This document shows, piece after piece, positions 33,154-42,800 of a stretch of DNA of 55,998 nucleotides (within the stretch, counting starts at the first letter, position 1; each line of letters begins with the position of its first letter). Source of the DNA: UBA9676 sp036522155 (GTDB lineage: Bacteria; Actinomycetota; Actinomycetes; Streptosporangiales; Streptosporangiaceae); contig DATDGI010000376.1 of the NCBI GenBank assembly GCA_036522155.1, positions 1 to 55,998 of the forward strand, in the 5' to 3' direction. The notes under the pieces were generated by a model. It saw only the letters and a program-made list of their open reading frames with translations, was not told where the DNA came from and searched no databases. The position numbers and the translations under genes were made by a program.

Positions 33154-33186
33154 CGAGGGCGGTACACCGCAGCCCGCAGGCCAACC

Positions 33187-33240
33187 CAGGGCGTGTCCGG
33201 TGAATCGTGGCCCCCCGGCGATTTCACCGGGCACGCCCTG
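33187..33240. terminator. Bidirectional hairpin terminator
   Basis: CAGGGCGTGTCCGGTGAAT (33187-33205) pairs with 33221-33240 apart from one mismatch and one bulged A, around a 15-base loop. It lies between the ATPase gene (ending 33153) and the convergent LAL regulator gene (ending 33327). Its right arm overlaps the first of the 32-bp tandem repeats. Confidence 0.75.
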
Positions 33241-33324
33241 TGCGGTTTTCCAGCCCGCGCGGGCACGCCCCGTGGCGTTTTCCAGCCCGCGCGGGCACGC
33301 CCCGTGCGGTTTCCCAGCCCGCGC
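33229..33324. repeat. Three tandem 32-bp repeats
   Basis: Three directly adjacent copies (33229-33260, 33261-33292, 33293-33324) start GGGCACGCCC and end CAGCCCGCGC, with a few differences in the middle. They stop 3 bases before the LAL regulator stop codon. There are no spacers, so this is not a CRISPR array. Expansion of part of the terminator arm is the likely origin, since GGGCACGCCC is the inner part of that stem. Confidence 0.85.
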
Positions 33325-33326
33325 GA

Positions 33327-36164
33327 TCACTTACCGGTGATGGCGCGCAAGGCGGCCTCACGGGCGATGTCCGTACGCGAATGGACGTCAAGCTTCTTGA
33401 GTATGTGGGAGACGTGGGTGGCCACGGTCCGCCGGGACAGCATCAGCCGGGCGGCGATCTCCGGGTTGGACAGGCCCGATTCCACCAGCCCGGCGATCTT
33501 GATCTCGGTAGGCGTGAGACTGTCCCAGCCGCTCTGCGCCTGCCGGTGCTTCGCGCGCGGCCCGCGGCGGATGCCATAAGCGCGGAACCTCGCCTGCAGC
33601 CGGGCGACATCGGTGGTGGCCCCCAGCGAGGTATAGATCTCCACGGCGCGGGTGAAGGCGGCCCGTGCCTGGCCCCGGTCGCCGTTGCGGACGAAGGCCT
33701 CGGCCGCCGCCTCCAGCGCCTTGGCGGACAGGAGCGGCCGGCTGGCGTCGCGATAGCGCTCCGCGGCGGTGAGCAGTGTGCTGGCATCGGAATCCAGCAG
33801 GCCACGGCAGTACAGCGCGTTCGCCTGCCGATGGGCGATCTCCGAGTCCGCGGCCAGAGCCGTGGCGTGGCCGGCCAGGATCTTCGCCGTGCCCAGGTCA
33901 CCGGCCTCGGTGGCCAGCCGGGCGGCGTCGGCCAGCAACTCCTCGATCTCGTCGACATCCTCCGTCTCGTCGGCGAACCCGGCGGTCAGGACCGTGAGCG
34001 CCTCTGGCAGCGCTCCCTCGTGCTCACGGTCCAGGCTGCGGGCCAGCGCCAGCGGGCCGATGACCCGGTTCCCGATCCGCCTGGCATGCGGAACGGCGGC
34101 CGCGAGGTGCTCGCGTGCGGCGGTGAGCTCGCCGCGGTGGAAGCAGATCACGGCGGCGATGCCAAGGTCACAGCAGGCCGCGATGGGCTCTTTCAGGCCG
34201 AGGTGCAGGGCCTGTACCTCAGCCATCGCATCGGCCCACCGGCCCGTGTCGAAGAGCAGCTGGCCCAGGGCGCTGTGCGCCTGCACCAGCCGGATCACCG
34301 TGCCGACCTGGTCCGCGAGCTGCCGCGCCTGCCGGGCCGCGGCCAGGGCCTCCTCATACCGATCGAGGTTGCCCAGTGCCACCGCCTTGTTGATCTGCAG
34401 CAGCAGCCGCAGGTCGGTCAGCGCCGGGTCGGCCTGGCTTACGGTCAGGGCCCGGTCGAACAGCGGCAGTGATTCGGTCATCCGCCCCTGCACCGCGGTC
34501 ACGATGGTCAGCACGTGCAAGGCCCAGCCGATCGCCCAGCTGTCGCCTGCTTCCGACGCTGCCGCCAGCGCGGTAGTGGCCACCTGGCCCGCCTTCTCGG
34601 CCTCGCCGAGGTTGTCGTGCGTCCGGGCCGCGAGCACGAGCAGCCGTGCGCGGTGCCCGGTGGAGATGCCCGGGGCCGCCAGGGCCCGGTCCAGCGTGGC
34701 CAGGGACTCCGCGAACTGGCCGACCCGCATGCGGCACTGCGCCAGCGTCCAGTGCAGGTCAACAAGCAGACCGGGCTCGACGGCATGCATCAGGGCCTGG
34801 TTGGCGACCTGTTCGGCCCCGGCCGCATCGCCGACACGGTAGAGGGCGTCGGCGAGCCGGGCCATGAGAAAGCCGTACTGGGCCGAGCCAGCCGGGGAGC
34901 TCGCGGCGGCCTGGCGGAGGAGTTCGGCCGCCACCTGGGGTGCCTGGCCGACCAGCAGCTCCGCGGTCCTGGCCAGCCAGTTCAGTATCCACTCGTCCAT
35001 GGGCTCGGCCGTGCCGCCCGGGCGGTCCAGGGCCCGCAGCAGCTGCCGGGCGACCCGGTCCGCGGGTGCGCCGGCCTCGGCCAGCGAGCGCCCGGCATCG
35101 CGGTGCCAGGCGGCGCGGACCGGCACCGGTATCTCCTCATACAGGGCCCGGCGGATCAGCGGATGGCGGAACCCCAGGCCGTTGCCGGATTCGGCCAGCA
35201 CCCCGGCGGCACAGGCTTCGTCCACCGCCGGGATCAGGTCGGCCACGCCACGGCCCAGCACGATCCCCAGGTCCGGCACGGCGAAATCCACGCCCAGCAG
35301 AGCCGCCGCCCGCAGGACGTCATGCACCGGCCGGGAGACAAAGCCAAGGCGGTCCGCGATGGCCGCCGACAGCGAGCTGGGCGCGGACCCGCCGGTCAGC
35401 TCGACCGTTCCCGCGCCGGTCAGCGTCAGCCTGGAGCTGCGGGTCAGCGCGGCGACCAGCTCGGTCACGTAGAGCGGGTTGCCCGCCGCACCCTCGGCCA
35501 GCCGGAGCAGCTTGTCGTCGGGCTTGCCACCGGCCAGGACCGCCACCAGATCGGCTACCGCAGCGCCGGTGAGCTGGGTGAGCTGAAGCCGCGCGTCCTC
35601 ACCCACCGACCGGCGCAGCGCCAGCAAGTCGTCGCGCTGCGGCACCGGGCGCATCATCCCGACCAGCAGCAGCGGCGCCTGCCGCGCGGTTCGTGCCAGC
35701 CGCCCCCACAGGGTGATGCTGGCCTGATCAGCCCACTGGAGATCATCGAAGACCAGGATCGTCGGCTGCACGGCACACTGCTCGGCCACGAGCGCCAGCA
35801 ACTGCTCCGCCACCGCGGCCGACACATCTGTGTCACGATCGGCGGCTACCTCGCCGCGCAAGAGCCGGACAATGGCATTTCGCCGCGGACTTGCGGAGGG
35901 CTCGCGTACCCGTAAACCCTCCAGCAGGGGCAGCAACGGCAGCGCCTGGCCCAGTTCGTCGCCGGCGCCCCAGAACACCTGGCAGCCGGCCCCGGCCGCC
36001 TCCGACAGAGCCGCCCGCACCAGCGCGGACTTGCCGATCCCCGGCTCGCCTTCGAGCAGGACAGAACCGCCCTGCCCCCTGGCCACTTCTGTCACGAGAT
36101 TGGCTAGCATCGCGAGCTCGCTGTCGCGGCCGATCAGCACACCGGCCAAGGTCGCGGTGGGCAC
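33327..36164 (-). CDS. LAL-type LuxR regulator with AAA-like ATPase domain
   Basis: The 945-residue protein has an N-terminal NTPase module with Walker A GEPGIGKSAL (39-48) and a Walker B-like ILVFDDLQWAD near 135. A long helical TPR-like middle (about 380-850) follows, and a C-terminal GerE helix-turn-helix (about 880-940, LTPTEIKIAGLVESG and SRRTVATHVSHILKKLDV). LAL regulators of this size are typical pathway-specific activators in actinomycetes and bind maltotriose-like or unknown ligands. The start is GTG 36164. The downstream side ends at tandem repeats and a terminator. Target genes cannot be named; the small peptide gene is divergent. Confidence 0.92.
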   Translation of the reverse strand: MPTATLAGVLIGRDSELAMLANLVTEVARGQGGSVLLEGEPGIGKSALVRAALSEAAGAGCQVFWGAGDELGQALPLLPLLEGLRVREPSASPRRNAIVRLLRGEVAADRDTDVSAAVAEQLLALVAEQCAVQPTILVFDDLQWADQASITLWGRLARTARQAPLLLVGMMRPVPQRDDLLALRRSVGEDARLQLTQLTGAAVADLVAVLAGGKPDDKLLRLAEGAAGNPLYVTELVAALTRSSRLTLTGAGTVELTGGSAPSSLSAAIADRLGFVSRPVHDVLRAAALLGVDFAVPDLGIVLGRGVADLIPAVDEACAAGVLAESGNGLGFRHPLIRRALYEEIPVPVRAAWHRDAGRSLAEAGAPADRVARQLLRALDRPGGTAEPMDEWILNWLARTAELLVGQAPQVAAELLRQAAASSPAGSAQYGFLMARLADALYRVGDAAGAEQVANQALMHAVEPGLLVDLHWTLAQCRMRVGQFAESLATLDRALAAPGISTGHRARLLVLAARTHDNLGEAEKAGQVATTALAAASEAGDSWAIGWALHVLTIVTAVQGRMTESLPLFDRALTVSQADPALTDLRLLLQINKAVALGNLDRYEEALAAARQARQLADQVGTVIRLVQAHSALGQLLFDTGRWADAMAEVQALHLGLKEPIAACCDLGIAAVICFHRGELTAAREHLAAAVPHARRIGNRVIGPLALARSLDREHEGALPEALTVLTAGFADETEDVDEIEELLADAARLATEAGDLGTAKILAGHATALAADSEIAHRQANALYCRGLLDSDASTLLTAAERYRDASRPLLSAKALEAAAEAFVRNGDRGQARAAFTRAVEIYTSLGATTDVARLQARFRAYGIRRGPRAKHRQAQSGWDSLTPTEIKIAGLVESGLSNPEIAARLMLSRRTVATHVSHILKKLDVHSRTDIAREAALRAITGK

Positions 36165-36504
36165 GCAGGGAACTTTACTCCCAGAACATTAGGGAAACAA
36201 GTGGCGCTTTTCGGTATAAATCGGCCTGGCCATTTCCTGCTGTGGCTGAAAGTTGCCCTGATACTTGCAGCGCATGGCGAACCTAACGTTTCCCTGAATA
36301 GCAAGATGCATATTTCCGAAGAGTATTCACTGGCAATCTGCACGCCATTATTGCCTGTTGAACCAGATTAGACAATTGCTATACGAAGTGCATACTAGTA
36401 CCGAGAGGCCGGAATGACTCCCAAAATGGCATGATGCGCGTCGCATCGGCCGATCGGGCAGGTCAACCTGGCCTCTGGCCACGGGAAGTCGCCTTGGAGG
36501 AAGC
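36165..36504. other. AT-rich divergent promoter region
   Basis: This 340-base gap between the LAL regulator and the small peptide gene is much less GC-rich than its surroundings. AGGGAAAC (36191-36198) and GTTTCCCT (36288-36295) form a perfect inverted pair 90 bases apart, possible paired operator sites. TTGAAC (36358-36363) and TATACG (36380-36385), 16 bases apart, are a fair promoter for the peptide gene. GGAGG (36496-36500) is its ribosome binding site. Confidence 0.45.
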
Positions 36505-36669
36505 ATGCGCATCGGGCGAACTATCATCATTCCCGCGATCCTGGCGCTCGGCGTTACCGGATCGGTCCTCTCCGGCACGGCAATGACTGTCGTGGCCGGG
36601 CACGCACCCAGCTCCCACGTGATTGTCAGTGCCTCTTCAAGGGGTCCTGACGTCTTTTACCGCGGTTGA
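36505..36669 (+). CDS. Small secreted peptide (54 residues)
   Basis: ATG 36505 follows a GGAGGAAG ribosome binding site and opens a 54-residue frame. A basic start (MRIGRT) leads to a hydrophobic segment (IIIPAILALGVTGSVL) and a small-residue region ending in a likely signal-peptidase site near AGHA (31-34). The mature part is about 20 residues, Ser-rich, and ends DVFYRG. Small exported peptides with aromatic ends occur next to regulators in actinomycetes, but their roles are unclear. It is flanked by the LAL regulator and the XRE regulator, so a signalling use is possible, but no receptor is identified. Confidence 0.65.
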   Translation: MRIGRTIIIPAILALGVTGSVLSGTAMTVVAGHAPSSHVIVSASSRGPDVFYRG

Positions 36670-37129
36670 GGTAACCTGACGCGCAGCTAGCGGCGGCCTG
36701 GATCCGCCCAATCCGCCGTGCGCTGATCGCGGGTTTTCAGGTACGCAACTGGCCGTTGCGCCAGGCGTATTGGCTGCCGGGACGGGCGGGCTGACGCCCC
36801 GGCAGTAACTGCCGGGGCCGCTGATGACAGCCGCTATTCCCTCCACAGTCTTATCGCTGAGCGAAGGCCGGGCCGCCGCCCGTTCCGGACGCCGATGGGC
36901 TCAGCGAGCCCGGCCACCGCCGCTGCCCGGAGAGGGCCGGGAAGGCCCGGCGGGCGCACGGCCGGTGCTGGTGGGCACATGGCGCGGGTGGCCCGCCGGT
37001 GAGCGATGAGGCCGGGCCGCGGCAGATCCCGGCGTGAGGTGCAGTGAAAATTTCGCTATTGTTTCTATTAGTAACTGTGTATCTGTCCCACTGAGCCGCT
37101 CACACGGCGGCGAGAAGGGGGGACGCGGA
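36670..37129. other. Long leader/intergenic region with strong palindrome
   Basis: This 460-base gap precedes the XRE regulator gene. A perfect dyad with arms CCCCGGCAGT and ACTGCCGGGG around one A lies at 36797-36817; it may terminate the small-peptide transcript or act as a site for a regulator. An AT-rich patch at about 37044-37088 is the likely XRE promoter. GAAGGGGG at 37113-37120 serves ATG 37130. No gene is convincing here. Confidence 0.5.
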
Positions 37130-38059
37130 ATGGTCATGCCAGGAAGCCCCACCGTGCGGCGCCGCCGGCTTGCCGCGGAGTTGCGCGAGATCAGGGAGAG
37201 CAAGGGCAAGAGCGGGGATGCCGTGGCCACGGCGCTGAAGTGGTCGACATCCAAGATCAGCAGGTATGAGCGGGCCAAGACCGGCTTACAGCCCCGTGAG
37301 GTCGCGCGGCTGCTCGACTATTACGAGATCACCGGGCCCCGGCGTGCGCTCCTGCTCGCCCTGGCCGAGGATGCCGCCCAGAAGGGCTGGTGGGAGGAAT
37401 ACGCCGACAGCCTTTCCGACGACTACCGGGCCTTCATCGGGCTTGAACACGAGGCGAGCTCGATCGCGATCTGCCATGTCGAGGTGGTGCCCGGCCTGCT
37501 GCAGACGTCCGCTTACGCCCGGCGCATCATCAGCAGCTACAGCCGCGTCGAGCCGATCACGCCGGGCATGATCGAGCGGCTGGTCAGGGTCAGGATGCGG
37601 CGCCAGCAGGTGCTGGATCACGAATCAGTCCAGCTCTCAGTGGTGCTCGACGAGTCGATCCTGAAGCGCCGGATCGGCGATGACATGATCATGCAGGAGC
37701 AGCTTCAGCGCCTGGCACGCGATGCTGACCGGCCCAACCTGACGCTGCACGTGCTCCCCCTCGACGCGCACCATCCGGTCTTCGCGGAGTCATTCGTCAT
37801 CTTCGGTTTCGGTGCGGACAATGATGACGCGATGCTCCAGGACGTGGTCTGGACCGAGCATCTGAAGAATGACTTCTCCCTGGAAGGGGAGAAAGAGACC
37901 TACCTGCACAGGCTCGCGTTTGAGATGCTCGTCGGCGCCTCGCTCGATCCGGTCTCCTCCAGGGCACTGATACTCGAAACCGCTCAGGCGCATTGGTCAG
38001 GTACCCGGCAGGCAGGCTTATCCGCCGCCGCGGCCGGCCCGCAGATAGAAATGGCCTAG
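37130..38059 (+). CDS. XRE family regulator with DUF5753 domain
   Basis: The 309-residue protein has an N-terminal helix-turn-helix (about 10-65, with LAAELREIRESKGKSGDAVA and WSTSKISRYERAKTG) and a C-terminal DUF5753 domain (about 105-290, with EVVPGLLQTSAYARRI and NLTLHVLPLDAHHP). This is the Scr1-type regulator of actinomycetes, normally encoded beside a small DUF397 protein that binds or modulates it, in a toxin-antitoxin-like or developmental switch. The DUF397 gene is convergent downstream, with a strong terminator between. Confidence 0.93.
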   Translation: MVMPGSPTVRRRRLAAELREIRESKGKSGDAVATALKWSTSKISRYERAKTGLQPREVARLLDYYEITGPRRALLLALAEDAAQKGWWEEYADSLSDDYRAFIGLEHEASSIAICHVEVVPGLLQTSAYARRIISSYSRVEPITPGMIERLVRVRMRRQQVLDHESVQLSVVLDESILKRRIGDDMIMQEQLQRLARDADRPNLTLHVLPLDAHHPVFAESFVIFGFGADNDDAMLQDVVWTEHLKNDFSLEGEKETYLHRLAFEMLVGASLDPVSSRALILETAQAHWSGTRQAGLSAAAAGPQIEMA

Positions 38060-38095
38060 AATATCACCGCCTGGCCTCAATCCGCCCGGCGCGTC

Positions 38096-38142
38096 CGCGG
38101 GCGAAGGCCCCTCAGTTCCTTGGGGGAGGGCCTTCGCCCGCG
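38096..38142. terminator. Perfect 15-bp stem terminator between XRE and DUF397 genes
   Basis: CGCGGGCGAAGGCCC (38096-38110) and its exact complement (38128-38142) enclose a 17-base loop between the convergent XRE and DUF397 genes. The core GGCGAAGGCCCC is shared with the hairpin after the second DUF397 gene (52802-52839). Confidence 0.85.
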
Positions 38143-38195
38143 AGCCCGACCACCAGTTAGCTGGCCAGGACACTACCGCGCTTAGCTGGTCGCGG

Positions 38196-38438
38196 TCATG
38201 CCCGACCGAAACGGTCAAATTCCCCGTTCCGGACTCCTCCGAGAAATGCGTGCCATTCACCCGGGGTGAATAGCAGGACCGCACCCTCAGAGTCCCTGCT
38301 GTTGCGAACGCCGATCTTGCTATCCGGCAGGTCCGCCACCTCAACGCAGTTGCTGTTGGAGAAACTCAGGGAACTCTTCATCCAGGACGCGCCTGAACTG
38401 GGACTTCCCGGGACATCTCCGGGGGTAGATCTTTCCAC
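38196..38438 (-). CDS. DUF397 protein (copy A)
   Basis: This 80-residue protein starts at GTG 38438 after GAGGT and has the DUF397 core: WMKSSLSFSNSNCVEVADL (about 19-37), VRNSRDSEGAVLLFTPGEW, and FLGGVRNGEFDRFGRA at the end. DUF397 proteins partner with XRE/DUF5753 regulators such as the neighbouring one. It is closely related to a second copy at 52508-52744 (end segments almost the same), suggesting recent duplication. It converges with its likely partner, which is less common than the tandem arrangement. Confidence 0.93.
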   Translation of the reverse strand: MERSTPGDVPGSPSSGASWMKSSLSFSNSNCVEVADLPDSKIGVRNSRDSEGAVLLFTPGEWHAFLGGVRNGEFDRFGRA

Positions 38439-38929
38439 GTCTACCTCGCTGAATGTCAGCCTGTATTAGGCCATAATTCGGGGTTTTGCGCTGGGTAGCG
38501 TATCAGCTACTGACCGTGTTCGCTGACGAATCGGGAAACGCAGTAGACGATCATGGACCTGGCGTCCGGCTTCCACCGGCACCCGGCTTCCGCCCTGGTC
38601 AGCGTGGCACATACCGCATGTCCCGCCGGGGGGCGGCGGGCGGCGGGCTCATGAGCCTCGCCGCAGGCTGCCCCCGGTGACGGCGAGCCACCGCACTGGG
38701 TTTGCCCGGCTTGCCTGCTGGCACCACCAGTAGCTGCCCAGTAACGGTCAGCAGGCCGTCTCCGGGGGAACACGTCTGCCACGGCGATGGATCGGCCGCC
38801 CGCCGGCCTGTGCGCGCCGATCGCCAATGACGGGCGGATGACCGCTGTGCTGCACGGCACCCATACCCCATGCGCATTGTCATCGGCGGCGGAGATCCAA
38901 GTCGCACAGATCCTGATCGTGATGCTGGA
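38439..38929. other. Non-coding gap upstream of DUF397 copy A
   Basis: In these 491 bases no reading frame has a ribosome binding site plus a recognisable product. About 38439-38530 is AT-richer and should contain the DUF397 promoter. The segment CAGTAGCTGAT (about 38505-38515, minus strand) resembles GGTAGCTGAT upstream of the second copy. The remaining part is GC-rich with no clear structure. Confidence 0.35.
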
Positions 38930-39208
38930 TTAATACATCCAGGCCGTGCCGCGATTGTGGCCGGGCTTTGCCGGCTGAGAGCTTACCGCCGAGTGATGCG
39001 CTGAGTGATGGGCACGGGCGTGGCCGGCCTCAGCGTGCCCGGGCATTATCATTGCCCCGGGGCCGACGCTGCCGACCGCCATGGCCAGAATGAGAATCCC
39101 GCGCGCCGTCCAGGCCAGCGGATCGGCTTGCCGTGCTCCGGCGAAGCCTTTGACCGGAGCGTTTCGCGCCTGCGTGATGACGTGCAGTATCCACCTATGA
39201 TTTCGCAT
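38930..39208 (-). CDS. Small His-rich membrane-anchored or secreted protein
   Basis: From ATG 39208 (AAAGGGA upstream) the product has 92 residues. A polar N-terminal 50 residues is followed by one hydrophobic helix (GILILAMAVGSVGPGAMIM) and a tail with eight His residues (GHAEAGHARAHHSAHHSA), ending GTAWMY. The His run could bind metal. The position of the helix suggests a type II-like topology or an unusual signal. No family is recognised. An 18-codon longer frame to 39262 is possible. The gene lies between non-coding regions in the regulatory stretch. Confidence 0.5.
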   Translation of the reverse strand: MRNHRWILHVITQARNAPVKGFAGARQADPLAWTARGILILAMAVGSVGPGAMIMPGHAEAGHARAHHSAHHSAVSSQPAKPGHNRGTAWMY

Positions 39209-39879
39209 CGGATGATCCCTTTCATCGGTAACTGATGATGGCAGAGCCTGCAGGGTCTCCAAAGAGAGAAACTACCCTATTTCCCGCCTCGGCATGGGGC
39301 TTTTGAGCCAATCCGGTCGGATTTTTACATGCGCCTGGTATTGCCGTGGCCGTATCTGGCCGCACCCGCTCGCGCGGCACTGGGCTGACGGCCCGTTCGG
39401 TTTCTTCCAGGCCCAGGTGCTGGGCCGATGCGGGTAGGTGCGGTCGCGGGGGCCCCGATCTCATCGGCTGGCGGCGGGAATCAGGTGCGGCGACGGCGTG
39501 GCCGGCTCAGGCTCGTCAACAGCTCGCCGGAGAACGGCCCAGCCCGGCCGGCATTCGCCGCGCTCGCGAGCAGGCCCGGGTGATCGGGAAAGGCACAGTC
39601 AGGCGACTTACCGGAAGAAAGGGCGGGACGCGGCAACGGCTCGCCGAACCACCCAAATCCCTGGCGGCAACGGTCACCTCACCAGCCGCGAGCGGAGCAG
39701 TGAAATTGCCGTGAAAATTGCGCTGCATGCATCGGCCGGGGCTTGATCGTTGTTCTGTTCCGTTAATTCCCTTAGGATGCGGATGAGAACTATCCATACG
39801 GGTATCAGCACAACGGAATGCTTCGACGTGTCTCGTTCAGGTGATAGCGCGACTCCTTGACACGAGTGGTGGAAGATGC
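39209..39879. other. Non-coding gap with promoter of the SARP gene
   Basis: These 671 bases upstream of the SARP gene show several open frames but none with protein-like composition and a good start. TTGTTC (39750-39755) and TAGGAT (39773-39778), spaced 17 bases, are a good promoter about 100 bases before the ATG. Nothing else is clear, so most of the gap is unexplained. Confidence 0.45.
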
Positions 39880-42800
39880 ATGGCGATCATGGAATTCCGG
39901 GCGCTCGGCCCGATTGAGCTTTGGTCCGCTGGGCAGCAGCAGGATCTTGGGCCGGCCAGGGCACGGTGTGTTCTCGCCATCCTCCTGCTGACACCGCGCA
40001 CCATAGTGCCGGCTGAGACTCTCATTGACCGGCTGTGGGATACCCGGCCCCCGCCCAAGGCCAGGGAGAGCCTGTCTGTCTATATCGCCAGGCTCCGGGC
40101 CATACTCCGGCAGGCCGTGGGCGACAACGTGCGGCTGGTGGGGCGGGCGCGGGGCTACCTGCTCGACGTCGATCCAGAGGCGGTCGACCTGCATCAGTTC
40201 CGGCGGCTGCGCCGGCAGGCGAACGTGCTCGCCGCGAGCGGCGACTACGATCACGCCGCTGTGCTGCTGCGCGAGGCGGACGGGCTATGGCGCGGCCAGG
40301 CGCTGGCCGGGATCCACGGCGACTGGGTCGCGCGGATACGGGACGGCCTCGAGGAGGAGCGCCGGGCGGCCATTCTGGAACGTGTCGGGTGCGAGCTGGA
40401 GCTTGGCCGGCACGCCGAGCTGGTAGGCGAGCTTCGTCATCTGCTCGCTCAGTACCCGCTGGATGAAACGCTGGTCGCCCACCAGATGACCGCGCTGTAC
40501 TGGAGCGGCAGGCGAGCCGACGCGCTGAGCTTGTACCGGGAAACCCGCAGCCGCCTGGTGGACGAGCTGGGCGCAGAACCGGGGCCGGCCCTGGCCGAAC
40601 TCCATCAGCGCATCCTGGCCGCCGACCCCGAGCTGGCCACCAGGCCATCCGGCCAGCGTCCTGGCCGGTCGGCACCGCCGGACACCCTCCCGCCCGAGAC
40701 CACCGAGTTCGTCGGGCGCGATGAGGAACTCGCCCTGCTCACCGGTGAGTACTGCGGCACCCCCGGGATCGCCGTGATCGAGGGCATGCCGGGCGTGGGC
40801 AAGACCGCGCTGGCGATCCGCGTGGCCCGCCTGGTCTCCGGGCACTACCCCGACGGGACGCTCTACCTCAACCTTCATTCCCATGATCCGGGCAGCCCGG
40901 CGCTCGACCCCGCCGAGGCGCTGCGCCGCCTGCTCCAGATGCTGTCGGTGCCGGCCGCGCAGATACCGGACACCATCGGCGAGCGCGCCGCGGTATGGCG
41001 GGCCCACCTGAGCCGCCGCCGCGCCGTCGTGATCCTTGACGACGCCGCCGGGCATGACCAGCTCCGGCCGCTGCTGCCGGTCGCGGGCCGGTGCCTGATC
41101 CTGGTCACCACCCGGCGCCGGCTTCCCGACTCCTGGGGTGTCCGCAGGCTGGCGCTCGATGTGCTGCCGGTGGCCGAGGCCGCCACGCTCTTCCGCCGGA
41201 TCGCCGGCGAGGACCGGGCGGGGGACGCCGATCAGGTCACCGCGGCCGTGAGCCTGTGCGGGCGGCTGCCGCTGGCCATCCAGCTCGCGGCCGGCCGGAT
41301 CGCGCAGCATCGGCCGCTGGGCCCAGGCGGGCTGATCGAGGAACTGGCGCAGTCGCTCACCTGGCCGGGCGGGAGCGGCTCGGCCAGCCCGGAAGTGATA
41401 GCCGCCTTCGATCTGTCCTACCGGGCGCTGGAACCCGACCATCAGCAGTTCTTCCGGCGGCTCGGCGTCAGTCCGTGCGCTTGCCTCAGCCTTCCCGCCG
41501 CGGCCGCCCTGGGCGGATGCACCCTGGCCGAGGCCGAGAAAGCCCTGCTCACCCTGCTCGATTGTCACCTGCTGGCCCGGGCCCCCGACGGTCAATTCCG
41601 CTTCCACGACATCATCCGCGGCTATGCCGCGGTGCGGGCCGCGCGTGATGACCCCGAGGCGGAGCAGCGGCAGGCGGTCAGCAGGCTCCTTGACTACTAC
41701 CTGTACGCCGCCGATCAGGCCGACCGGGTGCTGCACCCGTTCCGGCGCCGGACGCTGGTGCCGGTCACCCAGCTGCCGGCCGTCAGCCCGGCCCTGGGCA
41801 CGCCGGAAGACGCGGCCAGCTGGCTGGAGTCGGAGTGGCGCAACATCCTGCAGGCCGCGCGCTACGCGGGCAGGCACGAATGGAAGCAGAAGTGTGCCGA
41901 CCTCACCCATGTGCTGGCCGACTTCGTGGAAGTCAAGGCGTACTGGGACGAGGCCATCGCCGCCCACGCCCTGGCCCTCCAGGCCTGCCGTGACCTGGCT
42001 GATCCGGCCCGGATCGCGCAGGCGGCCCTGGCGCTCAGCGTGGTCCGTCAGCGGACCGGGCAGCACGAGGCGGCGCTTCCCCTGGCCGAGGAGGCCGCCG
42101 CCATCTACCGGTCGCTGGCCGACCGCAGCGGCGAGGCCGAATCCCTGGACCAGATAGGCCTGGCCTACCAGTGCACGGCGCGCTCGCGTGAGGCACTCGC
42201 CTACTTCCACGAGGCGCGGATCCTGTACCGCGCGGCCGGGGAGCCGCGCGGCGTGGCTGACACGCTGAGCCACTTCGGTATCGCCTGCTGGCATCTGGGG
42301 CGCTACCCCGAGGCCGGTGCTCACCTTGGTGACGCGCTCGCGCTCTACCGTGACGTCGGCGACCGGCGCGGCGAGGCGAAGGCGCTGAACAACCTGGGCC
42401 GGATACACCTGTACAACGGCCATCACCGGGAGGCTCTCGACGCCTACCAGGAGTCCCTGCAGATATTCGGTGAGATAGGCGGAGCGCAGAACGAGGCGAT
42501 CCTGTACCAGAACATCGGCAGCGTCCACCACTACATGGGCCGGTACGAGGAAGGGCTCGCCGCCTGTCGCCGGGCACTGGCCATCTACCGCGACATCGGC
42601 GACCTCCCCGATGAGGCCAATGTGCTCAACGACATCGGTGCCATCTACCAGAGCGCGGCCTGCTACGACGAGGCGCTTGTCCACCACGAGAAGGCACTGC
42701 TGATCGCCGAGGAGATCGGCAACCTGTCCCATCAGCTGATCGCTCTCCGCGGGATCGCCGACATCCATCGCGGTTCGGGCCGGTACGGCGACGCGCTTGA

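Noticed and set aside
33229..33324. Possible CRISPR array
   Set aside because: The three 32-bp repeats are directly adjacent with no spacers, and no cas genes are near.
38871..39005. Plus-strand frame starting MRIVIGGG
   Set aside because: It has no ribosome binding site, no homology I can recognise after the first few residues, and overlaps the better-supported His-rich gene.
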